Assembly (NCBI RefSeq): GCF_914484835.1
Contig: NZ_CAJZAR010000031.1
Coordinates: 1-64,000 of the forward strand
DNA length: 64,000 bases
From: Paraburkholderia tropica
Lineage (GTDB): Bacteria; Pseudomonadota; Gammaproteobacteria; Burkholderiales; Burkholderiaceae
Reading direction: 5' to 3'
Made by a program: the position numbers and the translations under genes. Below are positions 44,443-53,697 of this stretch, piece by piece. Position 1 is the stretch's first letter. Every line of letters begins with the position of its first letter. The notes under the pieces are model-generated. The model saw only the letters and a list, made by a program, of their open reading frames with translations, did no database searches and was not told the DNA's origin.

Positions 44443-46182
44443 ATGTCCACATCCGCCATCGCAGCTTCGCAGGATCCCGAAGCATCGCCGGCCACGCGCA
44501 GTTCATCGCTCAGTTCGCCGCTCACTTCGCCCCACTGGCCCGCGCATCTCTCGCCGCATCTGAGCATTCCCGGCACGAACCTGTTCTATAACGCCGAGGT
44601 GTCGGCCGCACGCTTTCCCGACAAACCGTTCATCTACTTCTACGACACGCCCGTCACGTTCGCGCAGTTCAAGGACGAAGCCGAGCGCGTGGCCGGTTAT
44701 CTGCAACAGCATTGCGGTGTGAAGGCGGGCGATCGCGTGCTGCTCTATGTGCAGAACAGCCCGCAATGGGTGCTCGCGTACTACGGCATCCTGCGCGCGA
44801 ACGCGGTGGTGGTGCCGGTCAATCCGATGAATCTGACCGAGGAACTCGAGCACTACGTCGAGGACAGCGGCGCGACGACGGCCTTCGTCGCGCAGGAACT
44901 GTATCCGCGCATCGCGCCGCTGGCGGGCGAGGGTGAGGGCAGGCTGCAACACCTGATCGTCGCGACGTATAGCGATTATCTGAAGAACACGCCTTCGTCG
45001 CCGCCGCCTGAATTCGTGAGTGCGCCGCGCCAGGTGGAAGGGCCGGGCGTCGTGCATTGGGCCGACGTGCTCGCCGCGCAGTGCGCGCCCGGACCGCTCA
45101 CCGCCGGTCCCGACGATCTCTGCGTGATGCCGTACACCTCGGGCACGACCGGCAAGCCGAAAGGCTGCATGCACACGCATCGTTCGGTGATGTGCACGGC
45201 GGTGGGCGGCTGCAACTGGTTCGGCAGCAATCAGGACGCGGTGCAGCTTTCCGTGCTGCCGTTCTTTCACGTGACCGGCATGCAGGGCGGCATGAACAGT
45301 CCGCTCTACAACGGCTCGACCATTGTGATCCTGCCGCGCTGGGATCGCGACGCCGCCGCGCGCGCGATCGAGCATTACCGCATCAACGGCTGGCAGGCGA
45401 TCTCGACGATGGTGGTCGATTTCATTTCGAACCCGCGGATCGGCGAATACGATCTGTCGAGCCTCGCGTGGATGCGCGGCGGCGGCGCGACCATGCCCGA
45501 TGCCGTGGTGAAGAAGCTGCGCGATCTCACGGGCCTGGAGTTCGTCGAAGGCTATGGCATGTCGGAGACGATGGCGGCCACACACATCAATCCGCCGCAG
45601 AGTCCGAAGCCGCAATGTCTGGGGATTCCGGTGTTCGACGTCGATGCGCGCATCGTCGATCCGATCACGCTCGAAGATGTGCCCGAAGGCGAAGCGGGCG
45701 AGCTGATCATGAGCGCGCCGCAAGTGATGCTCGGCTATTGGGGCAACGCGAAAGCGACGGCCGAAGCGTTTATCGAGCGCGACGGCAAGCGCTTTCTGCG
45801 CACCGGCGATCTCGTGCGGCGCGACGCGCAAGGTTATTACTTCATGACCGACCGCCTCAAGCGCATGATCAACGCCTCGGGCTACAAGGTCTGGCCGGCC
45901 GAAGTCGAAGCGCTGATGTACCGCCATCCGGCGATCAAGGAGGTGTGCATCATCGGCACGCAGGACGCGAAGCGCGGCGAAACCGTGAAGGCCGTGGTCG
46001 TGCTCGATCCGAAGCAGATCGGCAGCGTAAACGAGGACGACATCATCGCGTGGGCGCACGAGAACATGGCGGCGTACAAGGCGCCGCGCATCGTGCAGTT
46101 CGTCGACACGCTGCCGAAGTCGGGCAGCGGCAAGATCCTCTGGCGCAAGCTGCAGGAGGATGAGGCGGCGGCGCGCGCCTGA
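44443..46182 (+). CDS. AMP-binding acyl-CoA synthetase
   Basis: 579-residue AMP-forming CoA ligase. Motifs: YTSGTTGKPKGCMHTHRS (A3), EGYGMSETMA (A5), RTGDLVRRDAQGYYFMTDR and KRMINASGYKVWPAEVEAL (A7-A8), and KSGSGKILWRKL with the catalytic lysine. The N-terminal ~40 residues are Ser/Pro-rich. It resembles long- or medium-chain fatty acid ligases more than oxalyl-CoA synthetase. Although close to the oxalate genes, it lies on the other side of the gntR gene and a long inverted repeat. Confidence 0.88.
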   Translation: MSTSAIAASQDPEASPATRSSSLSSPLTSPHWPAHLSPHLSIPGTNLFYNAEVSAARFPDKPFIYFYDTPVTFAQFKDEAERVAGYLQQHCGVKAGDRVLLYVQNSPQWVLAYYGILRANAVVVPVNPMNLTEELEHYVEDSGATTAFVAQELYPRIAPLAGEGEGRLQHLIVATYSDYLKNTPSSPPPEFVSAPRQVEGPGVVHWADVLAAQCAPGPLTAGPDDLCVMPYTSGTTGKPKGCMHTHRSVMCTAVGGCNWFGSNQDAVQLSVLPFFHVTGMQGGMNSPLYNGSTIVILPRWDRDAAARAIEHYRINGWQAISTMVVDFISNPRIGEYDLSSLAWMRGGGATMPDAVVKKLRDLTGLEFVEGYGMSETMAATHINPPQSPKPQCLGIPVFDVDARIVDPITLEDVPEGEAGELIMSAPQVMLGYWGNAKATAEAFIERDGKRFLRTGDLVRRDAQGYYFMTDRLKRMINASGYKVWPAEVEALMYRHPAIKEVCIIGTQDAKRGETVKAVVVLDPKQIGSVNEDDIIAWAHENMAAYKAPRIVQFVDTLPKSGSGKILWRKLQEDEAAARA

Positions 46183-46225
46183 CGCTCACGCGTCGTTCAA
46201 CGCACCATCACGCTGTCCCGCCGCG

Positions 46226-46270
46226 ATCGAGACGCGAATCGTCTGAATGCTTGCGCATTCGCGTCTCGAT
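46226..46270. repeat. 14-bp perfect inverted repeat between convergent genes
   Basis: ATCGAGACGCGAAT (46226-46239) and ATTCGCGTCTCGAT (46257-46270) with a 17-base loop, 43 bases after the ligase stop and before the end of the convergent small gene. No T-run follows, so it may be a non-canonical terminator, a processing hairpin or a protein site. Confidence 0.8.
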
Positions 46271-46319
46271 GTCGGTGCTGTCGCTGCTGCTGTCTTTGCT
46301 ACACCCACTCCCGCGAGCG

Positions 46320-46703
46320 TCAGGCGCCTGCCAGCGCAGGCAAGCCGGGCTCGCTCCAATCCCATCCGTCACGCGTGGCCGCCGCCACCGGCTGATTCGG
46401 CGCGGCGCGCTGCAGCGTCGTTTCCGTGCGCCATTCGCCGGGCGCCTGCGCATTCTTGCGGCCGAGAATCGCGTCGCACAGAAACTCGATGCTGTAAGCG
46501 TTCAACAGATGCGGATGATGCGTCTGGATATAGGTCGCGAGGCGCGCCGCTTCGCCTTCGATCGCCGCGAGCGCATAGAGCGTGGCGGCGTCCCAGCGGA
46601 ACCGCAAGCCCAGTTCGGCGAACGCCGAATTGAATGCGCACAGTTGCGCGTGCAGAACGGACTCTTGTTCGGTGGCGTGCGGACGGGCGGGTGAGGGGCT
46701 CAT
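46320..46703 (-). CDS. Protein of unknown function (127 aa)
   Basis: 127-residue soluble protein without a recognised domain. The central part (FAELGLRFRWDAATLYALAA, ARLATYIQTHHPHLLNAYSI) looks helical and the C-terminal third is Ala/Thr/Trp-containing. The start at 46703 has a good AGGAG eight bases upstream, which supports real coding. It is divergent from gntR, with which it shares a 233-base promoter region. Confidence 0.65.
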   Translation of the reverse strand: MSPSPARPHATEQESVLHAQLCAFNSAFAELGLRFRWDAATLYALAAIEGEAARLATYIQTHHPHLLNAYSIEFLCDAILGRKNAQAPGEWRTETTLQRAAPNQPVAAATRDGWDWSEPGLPALAGA

Positions 46704-46864
46704 GGCTGTCTCCTGGTTCGCGAAAGGCGTGAACTCAATGTAGGAGGGCCAATGAATAAACGATAGTTAAAGTTTTTTTCGATTTATATAAGGCATCGTC
46801 TATATCTGCGATCGGGATGGCAGGCTTCGCGTAAACCCCGCGTAGTGCTGTTCGTGTCGCTGAT

Positions 46865-46882
46865 ATATTGTATTGGAAATAT
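46865..46882 (+). promoter_or_regulatory. Candidate GntR operator in front of gntR
   Basis: ATATT-N8-AATAT inverted repeat, 54 bases before the gntR start. The same 5-8-5 arrangement with a similar spacer (GTxTxGGx) recurs in the oxc promoter at 47934-47951. It suggests autoregulation. Confidence 0.65.
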
Positions 46883-46936
46883 GAAATCGATGAGTTGTAC
46901 CGGCTTACTCATTAGAACGCTGGAGACAAACGACCG

Positions 46937-47656
46937 ATGTCCACCGATACCCAAGACGAAGCCGCGGCGTCCTCGCTGACCCTGACGCTCGAACCGATTC
47001 ACGCCGCGCTCTCTTTGCGCGACCAGGCTTACGCGAAGCTGAAGCAGGCGATTGCAGAGACCGATATCTACCGCTCGCGAGACGAAATTCGTCTGGATGA
47101 GAAGGAACTGACCGAAAAGCTGGGCGTGAGCCGCACGCCGGTGCGCGAAGCCATGACGCTGCTCGAACAGGAAGGGTTCCTGCGTACCGTGCCACGGCGC
47201 GGTGTCTACATCCTGCGCAAGACGCGCAAGGAAATCGTCGAGATGATCTATATGTGGGCCGCGCTCGAAAGTATCGCGGCGCGCCTCGCGACTCAGCGCG
47301 CGAGCGACGAGGAGATCGCGCGCCTGCGCAGCATGTTCGCCGACTTCGACGATGCGCGGCCCGCCGAGCACATCGAGGAATACTCGGAAGCGAACATCAT
47401 GTTCCACCAGTCGCTGGTCGAACTCTCGAAGTCGCCGATCATCGTCGAGACCATCAAGAACATCTTCATGCACGTGCGCGCGATACGCCGGATGACGATC
47501 GCGCAGAGCGACCGCGCGTCGAGATCGATCGTGGATCACATGCGCATCATCGAGGCGCTGGAGGCGCGCGATACCGAGCGCGTCGAGCGGCTCGTGCGGC
47601 AGCATTCGATCGACCTCGCGTTGTTCGTCGAAGCGAACTGCGACTTTCTCGACTGA
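46937..47656 (+). CDS. GntR/FadR-family regulator of the oxalate genes
   Basis: 239-residue regulator. The N-terminal winged helix has RLDEKELTEKLGVSRTPVRE and LLEQEGFLRTVPRRGVYI, and the C-terminal FCD effector domain (about 100-225) has the acidic/histidine ligands usually binding metal and a carboxylate: ANIMFHQSLVELSKSP, SIVDHMRIIEALEARD and RLVRQHSIDL. It lies directly upstream of oxc on the same strand, with shared palindromes before both genes. A ligand such as oxalate, formate or an acyl-CoA is plausible but not shown. Confidence 0.9.
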   Translation: MSTDTQDEAAASSLTLTLEPIHAALSLRDQAYAKLKQAIAETDIYRSRDEIRLDEKELTEKLGVSRTPVREAMTLLEQEGFLRTVPRRGVYILRKTRKEIVEMIYMWAALESIAARLATQRASDEEIARLRSMFADFDDARPAEHIEEYSEANIMFHQSLVELSKSPIIVETIKNIFMHVRAIRRMTIAQSDRASRSIVDHMRIIEALEARDTERVERLVRQHSIDLALFVEANCDFLD

Positions 47657-47995
47657 GCCCGCGCACTTTTTTACGCTGGATTTGAACGCCGCGTGAGCGG
47701 CGCGCAGGCATACGCGAATCGTCTGGATACGTGTTCGGGAAGGTGTCGGGTACGTGTCGGGATGCTGTTTAAGTAGTTGGGAATCCGAAATAAATTACGC
47801 GGTTTGCAGGAGTCGAGACCGGCGAAATTTGTGTGGCGCATCAAAGCGGAAGGGCGCAAGCCCGATGTCACAAGGTCCGCAAGCTGCATTGCACTGCAAC
47901 ACGCCGCCACCGCGTAAAAAAACGTCTTGACTAATATTGTGTGTGGAATATTGTATATCACGGATCACACAACGCCCCGCCAAAGAGGAGACGTC
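47657..47995 (+). promoter_or_regulatory. oxc promoter region with second GntR-type operator
   Basis: 339 bases. TTGACT (47927-47932) is a good -35; the -10 is TATTGT (47949-47954, 16-base spacer). The palindrome ATATT-GTGTGTGG-AATAT (47934-47951; AATATT on both outer ends) fills the spacer, so binding would block polymerase. The stretch 47657-47900 holds no gene. Confidence 0.7.
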
Positions 47996-49744
47996 ATGGC
48001 AGAAGCAGGCATCAACGACGCGCAGAACAGCCCTGCGCAAGAGGCGCAAGCGACGACGGACGGTTTTCATCTCGTCATCGATGCGCTCAAGCTCAACGAT
48101 ATCGACACGATCTTCGGTCTCGTCGGGATTCCCATCACGGACCTCGCGCGGCTCGCGCAGGCCGAAGGTATGCGTTTCATCGGGTTCCGCCACGAGCAGA
48201 ACGCCGGCAACGCAGCCGCTGTCGCGGGCTATATGACGAAGAAGCCGGGCATCTGCCTGACGGTCTCCGCGCCGGGCTTCCTCAACGGCCTCACGGCGCT
48301 GGCCAACGCCACGACGAACTGCTTCCCGATGATTCTCATCAGCGGGTCGAGCGAGCGTGAGATCGTCGACCTGCAGCAGGGCGACTACGAGGAGATGGAT
48401 CAGCTCAACGCGGCCAAGCCTTATGCCAAGGCGGCCTATCGCGTGCTGCATGCGGAAGACATCGGCGTCGGCGTGGCGCGCGCGATTCGCGCAGCGGTCT
48501 CGGGCCGTCCGGGCGGCGTCTATCTCGATCTGCCCGCCAAGCTGCTCGCGCAGACCATCGACGCCGTGAAGGCCCAGCAGTCGCTGATCAAGGTCGTGGA
48601 TGCGGCGCCGCGCCAGATTCCGGCGCCCGACGCGGTCAAGCGCGCACTCGATGTCATCAGGAATGCGAAGCGTCCGCTCATCCTGCTCGGCAAGGGCGCG
48701 GCCTACGCGCAAGCCGACGCGCAGATCCGCGAGCTGGTCGAAAAGAGCGGCGTGCCGTATCTGCCGATGTCGATGGCCAAGGGCCTGCTGCCCGACACGC
48801 ACGAGCAGTCGGCGTCGGCGGCGCGCTCGTTCGTGCTGGCGGAAGCGGATGCGGTCGTGCTGATCGGTGCGCGCCTGAACTGGCTGCTCGCGCACGGCAA
48901 GGGCAAGACGTGGGGCGCGGCCGCCGGTCCGAAGCAGTTCGTGCAGATCGACATCGCGCCGACCGAGATCGACAGCAACGTGGCGATCGAAGCGCCCGTG
49001 ATCGGCGATATCGGTTCGTGCGTGGAAGCGCTGGTCGCCGGTATGGGCGCGGATTTTCCGAAGCCTTCGGCGGAATGGCTCAACGCGGTGGCGGAGCGCA
49101 AGAACACGAACCTCGCGAAGATGGCCGCGACGCTCGACAAGAATCCCACGCCGATGAACTTCCACAGCGCGCTGCGGGCGATTCGCGACGTGCTGAAGAC
49201 GCGCCCCGATATCAACGTCGTGAACGAAGGCGCGAACACGCTCGACTACGCGCGCAGCATCATCGACATGTACCAGCCGCGCAAGCGCTTCGATTCGGGC
49301 ACGTGGGGGATCATGGGCATCGGCATGGGCTTCGCGATCGGCGCGGCAGTCACGAGCGGTACGCAGGTCGTGGCGATCGAGGGTGACAGCGCGTTCGGCT
49401 TCAGCGGCATGGAGCTGGAAACGATCTGCCGCTACGACCTGCCGGTCTGCACGATCGTGTTCAACAACAACGGCGTGTATCGCGGCACCGATGTGAATCC
49501 GACCGGCGGCGCCGATGTCGCGCCGACCGTGTTCGTGAAGGGCGCGCGCTACGACAAGATGATTGAAGCGTTCGGCGGCGTCGGTCATCAGGCGACCACG
49601 CCCGAGGAACTCACGAAGGCGCTGCTCGAGGCGATTGCATCCGGCAAGCCCACGCTCATCAACGCCGTGATCGACGAATCGGCCGGCACCGAGAGCGGAC
49701 GCCTCACGAATCTCAATCCGCAAAGCGCGGCGATGAAGAAATAA
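47996..49744 (+). CDS. oxc: Oxalyl-CoA decarboxylase
   Basis: 582-residue thiamine-diphosphate enzyme converting oxalyl-CoA to formyl-CoA and CO2. The catalytic Glu67 is in [12 protein letters not shown]; the cofactor-binding segment is [20 protein letters not shown] ending in FNNNG; the family-specific ADP-binding middle domain is present ([20 protein letters not shown]). The start at 47996 (MAEAGIND) is preceded by AGAGGAG; a longer reading overlaps the promoter. It is followed 51 bases later by frc, the two-enzyme cycle of oxalate catabolism. Confidence 0.96.
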   Translation: MAEAGINDAQNSPAQEAQATTDGFHLVIDALKLNDIDTIFGLVGIPITDLARLAQAEGMRFIGFRHEQNAGNAAAVAGYMTKKPGICLTVSAPGFLNGLTALANATTNCFPMILISGSSEREIVDLQQGDYEEMDQLNAAKPYAKAAYRVLHAEDIGVGVARAIRAAVSGRPGGVYLDLPAKLLAQTIDAVKAQQSLIKVVDAAPRQIPAPDAVKRALDVIRNAKRPLILLGKGAAYAQADAQIRELVEKSGVPYLPMSMAKGLLPDTHEQSASAARSFVLAEADAVVLIGARLNWLLAHGKGKTWGAAAGPKQFVQIDIAPTEIDSNVAIEAPVIGDIGSCVEALVAGMGADFPKPSAEWLNAVAERKNTNLAKMAATLDKNPTPMNFHSALRAIRDVLKTRPDINVVNEGANTLDYARSIIDMYQPRKRFDSGTWGIMGIGMGFAIGAAVTSGTQVVAIEGDSAFGFSGMELETICRYDLPVCTIVFNNNGVYRGTDVNPTGGADVAPTVFVKGARYDKMIEAFGGVGHQATTPEELTKALLEAIASGKPTLINAVIDESAGTESGRLTNLNPQSAAMKK

Positions 49745-49795
49745 ATCCAACCGTACAGGACAGTCGTTTCAGACTACCGAGACCAGGAGATAGCA

Positions 49796-51046
49796 ATGAG
49801 CAAACCCCTCGACGGCATCAAGATCATCGACTTCACGCACGTACAAGCGGGACCCGCATGCACGCAAATGCTCGCATGGTTCGGCGCCGATGTGATCAAG
49901 GTCGAGCGTCCGGGCGCGGGCGACGTCACGCGCAATCAACTGCGTGACATTCCCGAAGCCGACGCGCTGTACTTCACGATGCTCAACAGCAACAAGCGCT
50001 CGCTTACGCTCGACACCAAGAAGCCCGAAGGCAAGGAAGTGCTCGAGAAGCTGATTCGCGAGTCGGACGTGATGGTCGAAAACTTCGGCCCCGGCGCGCT
50101 CGATCGCATGGGCTTCACGTGGGAGCGCATCAAGGAACTGAATCCGAAGATGATCGTTGCTTCGGTGAAGGGCTTCAGCGAAGGCCATCACTACGACGAC
50201 CTCAAGGTCTACGAAAACGTTGCGCAATGCGCGGGCGGCGCGGCCTCGACCACGGGCTTCTGGGACGGCCCGCCCACGGTCAGCGCGGCCGCGCTCGGCG
50301 ACAGCAACACGGGCATGCATCTGGCCATCGGCATTCTCACGGCGCTGATCGGTCGCGACAAGACCGGCAAGGGGCAGAAGGTCGCCGTGTCGATGCAGGA
50401 CAGCGTGATCAACCTGTGCCGCGTGAAGCTGCGCGACCAGCAGCGCCTCGACCGCGTGGGCTATCTGGAAGAGTATCCGCAGTATCCGCACGGCAGCTTC
50501 AGCGATGTCGTGCCGCGCGGCGGCAATGCGGGCGGTGGCGGCCAGCCGGGCTGGGTGCTCAAGTGCAAGGGCTGGGAAACGGACCCGAACGCGTATATCT
50601 ACTTCACGGTGCAGGGCCACGCATGGGAGCCGATCTGCCACGCGCTGGGCAAGCCGGAATGGATCGAGGATCCGAACTACAACACCGCGCAGGCGCGCCA
50701 ACCGCATATCTTCGATATCTTCGCGACGATCGAAGCGTGGCTCGCCGACAAGACCAAGTACGAAGCGGTCGACATTCTGCGCAAGTTCGATATTCCGTGC
50801 GCGCCGGTGCTCAGCATGAAGGAGATCGCGAACGATCCGTCGCTGCGCGCGAGCGGCACCATCGTGGAAGTGCCGCACAAGGCGCGCGGCTCGTACCTCA
50901 CGGTGGGCAGCCCGATCAAGTTCTCGGAGCTGAAGCCGGAAATCACGGGATCGCCGCTGCTGGGCGAACATACCGACGAGGTGCTCGCCGACCTCGGCTA
51001 CACGCCGCAGCAGATCGCGGCGCTGCACGAAGTGCGTGCTGTGTGA
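49796..51046 (+). CDS. frc: Formyl-CoA:oxalate CoA-transferase
   Basis: 416-residue class III CoA-transferase that moves CoA from formyl-CoA to oxalate, feeding Oxc. The catalytic aspartate is Asp169 in [10 protein letters not shown], identical in number to the Oxalobacter enzyme. The glycine loop GGGGQP that closes over the active site is at residues 246-251, followed by [11 protein letters not shown]. The ribosome binding site CAGGAG lies before the ATG. Same transcript as oxc is likely. Confidence 0.96.
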   Translation: MSKPLDGIKIIDFTHVQAGPACTQMLAWFGADVIKVERPGAGDVTRNQLRDIPEADALYFTMLNSNKRSLTLDTKKPEGKEVLEKLIRESDVMVENFGPGALDRMGFTWERIKELNPKMIVASVKGFSEGHHYDDLKVYENVAQCAGGAASTTGFWDGPPTVSAAALGDSNTGMHLAIGILTALIGRDKTGKGQKVAVSMQDSVINLCRVKLRDQQRLDRVGYLEEYPQYPHGSFSDVVPRGGNAGGGGQPGWVLKCKGWETDPNAYIYFTVQGHAWEPICHALGKPEWIEDPNYNTAQARQPHIFDIFATIEAWLADKTKYEAVDILRKFDIPCAPVLSMKEIANDPSLRASGTIVEVPHKARGSYLTVGSPIKFSELKPEITGSPLLGEHTDEVLADLGYTPQQIAALHEVRAV

Positions 51047-51168
51047 CAGGACGGTCGATGTAGCGATGTTGCAGTGATGCATCGGCAGTGAGGTGCGCGG
51101 CGCGCGGGGCTTCGTCCCGGCCGCGCCGCGCACCCGAATATAACCTCGCATCCCCCACGACGAACGAC

Positions 51169-51615
51169 ATGCCAGCCGCCATCGATTTCGAACAGCTTGC
51201 CGACGCTATCGGCGACGCCATCATCATCTCGGACGCCGCAGGCGATATCACTTACTGGAATCCCGCAGCCACGCGCATGTTCGGCTATACGCCGGACGAG
51301 GCGCTCGGCAAGACACTGGATCTGATCATTCCCGAACGCTTGCGCGGTCGCCACTGGGAGGGCTATCACAAGACGATGGCCACCGGGCAGACGCGCTACG
51401 GCAACGACGTGCTGCGCGTGCCAGCCGTGGACAAGGATGGCCGCGCGCTGTCCATCGCTTTCACGGTGGCGCTGCTGCATGGCGAGCAGGACGAACTCAC
51501 AGGCATCGTCGCGGTCGTGCGCGACGAGACGGCGCGCTTCCAGGAAGAACGCAATCTGCGCAAGCGTGTGACGGAGCTGGAAACCCGGCTGCAAACGCAA
51601 GATCAGCAATCCTGA
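51169..51615 (+). CDS. PAS-domain protein
   Basis: 148-residue protein with a single PAS domain (residues about 10-120): DAIGDAIIISDAAGDITYWN, ATRMFGYTPDEALGKTLDLI, ERLRGRHWEGYHKTMATGQT and the PAC end GIVAVVRDETARFQEE. It ends in a short coiled coil (RNLRKRVTELETRL). No output domain follows, so it may sense redox state or a ligand and act by protein contact. PAS proteins of this type are often found beside oxalate genes in oxalotrophs, but its role here is unknown. Start chosen at 51169 (MPAAIDFEQ). Confidence 0.85.
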   Translation: MPAAIDFEQLADAIGDAIIISDAAGDITYWNPAATRMFGYTPDEALGKTLDLIIPERLRGRHWEGYHKTMATGQTRYGNDVLRVPAVDKDGRALSIAFTVALLHGEQDELTGIVAVVRDETARFQEERNLRKRVTELETRLQTQDQQS

Positions 51616-51672
51616 TCAATCCGTCTCGTCGCTCTTATCCCTTCAAGCCGCAGGTCCGCACGGAGCGCTTCG

Positions 51673-51909
51673 ATGCATACCGAAAGACTCGGGCACTACG
51701 AGGTCGAACTCTCGGCCCGTCAAATGATTCATAACGGCGGCTGGGTCGCATTCGCCGCGATTCACTCCGCCGAGGAACAACACGCGGCTGCGCTGCTGCC
51801 CGAACAACAGGTCGCCGACGAGACCGTGTTCGCGAGCGAAGCCGCCGCCATCGAAGGCGCCCGCGCAGCGGCGCTCGCGATTCTCCAGTTGGGCCGGGCG
51901 CCGCGTTAG
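51673..51909 (+). CDS. Small protein of unknown function (78 aa)
   Basis: 78-residue protein, MHTERLGHYEVELSARQMIH..., with the look of a small alpha/beta fold: two strands (YEVELSA, GGWVAFAAIHS) and an Ala-rich C-terminal helix. Alternating basic and acidic residues and the position between the PAS and pntA genes support coding, but no family is recognised and the ribosome binding site is weak. Confidence 0.6.
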   Translation: MHTERLGHYEVELSARQMIHNGGWVAFAAIHSAEEQHAAALLPEQQVADETVFASEAAAIEGARAAALAILQLGRAPR

Positions 51910-52009
51910 CGCGCCTTTACAGCACTCAAACGGTCCATCAGCATGGCGCGCCACGCGCGCCGGACGAGCCGCGGCATACAGAATTCCAACATCGAGCAGG
52001 AGACGTTTC

Positions 52010-52117
52010 ATGAAGTCGTGGCCACGTTTTCGGCGCGCCAGGTCGCTTGGCGCGCCGCCGATTCCGTTCGCCCTCAGATCCGCAACTCTCGCCCACGGAG
52101 GTGCATCATGGCGATGA
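52010..52117 (+). CDS. 35-residue upstream ORF overlapping pntA
   Basis: Reading frame of 36 codons (starts [17 protein letters not shown], ends HGGASWR) with an excellent ribosome binding site AGGAG seven bases before the ATG. Its stop TGA (52115-52117) overlaps the pntA start at 52108 in another frame. The product is Arg/Pro-rich. Inside it two GGCGCGCC blocks (52032-52039 and 52049-52056) form a strong hairpin. It may be a leader peptide that couples or attenuates pntA translation, or a small protein. Coding is suggested by the ribosome binding site only. Confidence 0.45.
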   Translation: MKSWPRFRRARSLGAPPIPFALRSATLAHGGASWR

Positions 52118-53688
52118 CGATTGCGGTTCCGCGCGAGTCCCATCAAGACGAACGCCGGGTCGCGGCGACGCCCGACAGCGTCGCGCAACTCATCAAGCTC
52201 GGCTATGAAATCGAGGTCGAAACAGGCGCGGGCGCGCGCGCGTCGTACAACGACGACGCGTATCGCACAGCCGGCGCGTGCCTCGTCGACGACGGGCTCG
52301 AACTCTGGAGCAACGCCGATATCCTGCTCAAGGTGCGTCCGCCTTCGATCGACGAAGTGCAGCGGCTCAAGCCGGGCGCGACGCTGATCGGCTTCATCTG
52401 GCCCGCGCAGAACGGCGCGCTGCTCGAAGCGTGCGCGGCGCGCGGCGTGACGGTGCTCGCGATGGATTGCGTGCCGCGTCTCTCGCGCGCGCAGAAGCTC
52501 GACGCACTGAGCTCGATGGCGAACATGGCCGGTTACCGTGCGGTGATCGAGGCGGCGCAGCATTTCGGCCGCGTCTTCACCGGCCAGATCACGGCGGCGG
52601 GCAAGATGCCGCCCGCCAAGGTCCTCGTGATCGGCGCAGGCGTGGCGGGACTCGCGGCCATCGGCGCCGCGCGCGGTCTCGGTGCGATCGTGCGGGCGTT
52701 CGATACGCGCCCGGAAGTCGGCCAGCAGGTCGAGAGCATGGGCGCGGAATTCCTGAGCGTCGATATCGACGAAGACGGCGGCGGCACGGGCGGCTACGCG
52801 AAGCAGATGAGCGCGAAGTTCATCGAGGCGGAGATGGCGCTGTTCGAGGCGCAGGCGCGCGAGGTCGACATCATCATCACGACCGCGCTGATTCCGGGCA
52901 AGCCCGCGCCGCGACTGATCGATGCGAAGACGGCCGCGTGCATGCGCGCGGGCAGCGTGATCGTCGACATGGCGGCGGAGCAGGGCGGCAACTGCGAACT
53001 GACGCGCGCGGGCGAGGTCGTGCAGGCGCATGGCGTGACCGTGATCGGCTATACCGACTTGCCGAGCCGCATGGCGAATCAGTCGAGCCAGTTGTACGCG
53101 ACCAATCTGCGCCATCTGCTGACCGACCTTACGCCGCTCAAGAACGGTGAGCTGACGCTCGATATGAACGATGTCGTGCAGCGCGGCACCACCGTGATGC
53201 AGCAAGGCAATCTGTGCTGGCCGCCTCCTCCGGTGCAACCGTCTCCTGCGCAGCCGCAAGCGGCGCAGGCTGCGCAGAATGCGCCCGTGAAGGTCGTGGC
53301 AGGTGCGGGGCATGCGCAGCCGTCGGCGCAGGACGCACGCAGGCACGGTGCATGGTCGTTAGGCATGCTGATCGTTGGTGCGCTGTTGCTGCTGGCGCTT
53401 GGCGCCGTCGCGCCGCCTGCGTTCGTCGCGCACTTCACTGTATTCGTGCTGGCGGTGTTCGTCGGCTATCAGGTGGTCTGGAACGTGACGCCTGCGCTGC
53501 ATACGCCGCTCATGAGCGTGACCAATGCGATCAGCGGGATCATCGTGATCGGCGCGCTGCTGCATCCGGGCGGATCGAGCACGATGGCGAGCGTCCTCGC
53601 GGGCATCGCGCTCGTGGTGGCCACCATCAACATCGCGGGCGGGTTCCTCGTGACCCAGCGCATGTTGAACATGTTCCAACGGACCTGA
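52108..53688 (+). CDS. pntA: NAD(P) transhydrogenase subunit alpha, PntA
   Basis: 526-residue alpha subunit of the proton-translocating transhydrogenase (NADH + NADP+ to NAD+ + NADPH, driven by the proton gradient). The NAD(H)-binding domain I covers residues 1-380 ([40 protein letters not shown]). A Pro/Ala/Gln linker of some 50 residues leads to the membrane domain with four helices (about 425-525). This is the full-length E. coli-type fusion rather than split PntAA/PntAB. The ATG at 52108 has GGAGGTG upstream. Its position behind oxc/frc suggests supply of NADPH during growth on oxalate. Confidence 0.94.
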   Translation: MAMTIAVPRESHQDERRVAATPDSVAQLIKLGYEIEVETGAGARASYNDDAYRTAGACLVDDGLELWSNADILLKVRPPSIDEVQRLKPGATLIGFIWPAQNGALLEACAARGVTVLAMDCVPRLSRAQKLDALSSMANMAGYRAVIEAAQHFGRVFTGQITAAGKMPPAKVLVIGAGVAGLAAIGAARGLGAIVRAFDTRPEVGQQVESMGAEFLSVDIDEDGGGTGGYAKQMSAKFIEAEMALFEAQAREVDIIITTALIPGKPAPRLIDAKTAACMRAGSVIVDMAAEQGGNCELTRAGEVVQAHGVTVIGYTDLPSRMANQSSQLYATNLRHLLTDLTPLKNGELTLDMNDVVQRGTTVMQQGNLCWPPPPVQPSPAQPQAAQAAQNAPVKVVAGAGHAQPSAQDARRHGAWSLGMLIVGALLLLALGAVAPPAFVAHFTVFVLAVFVGYQVVWNVTPALHTPLMSVTNAISGIIVIGALLHPGGSSTMASVLAGIALVVATINIAGGFLVTQRMLNMFQRT

Positions 53689-53697
53689 GGAGGCGTC

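Noticed and set aside
44443..46182. The acyl-CoA ligase near the oxalate genes as an oxalyl-CoA synthetase.
   Set aside because: Its motifs look like a fatty-acid ligase, and frc already provides oxalyl-CoA; proximity alone is not enough.
46232..47725. The 14-mer ACGCGAATCGTCTG occurs at 46232-46245 and 47712-47725, flanking gntR.
   Set aside because: Exact 14-base matches are expected by chance a few times within 64 kb; no other sign of an att site or duplication.
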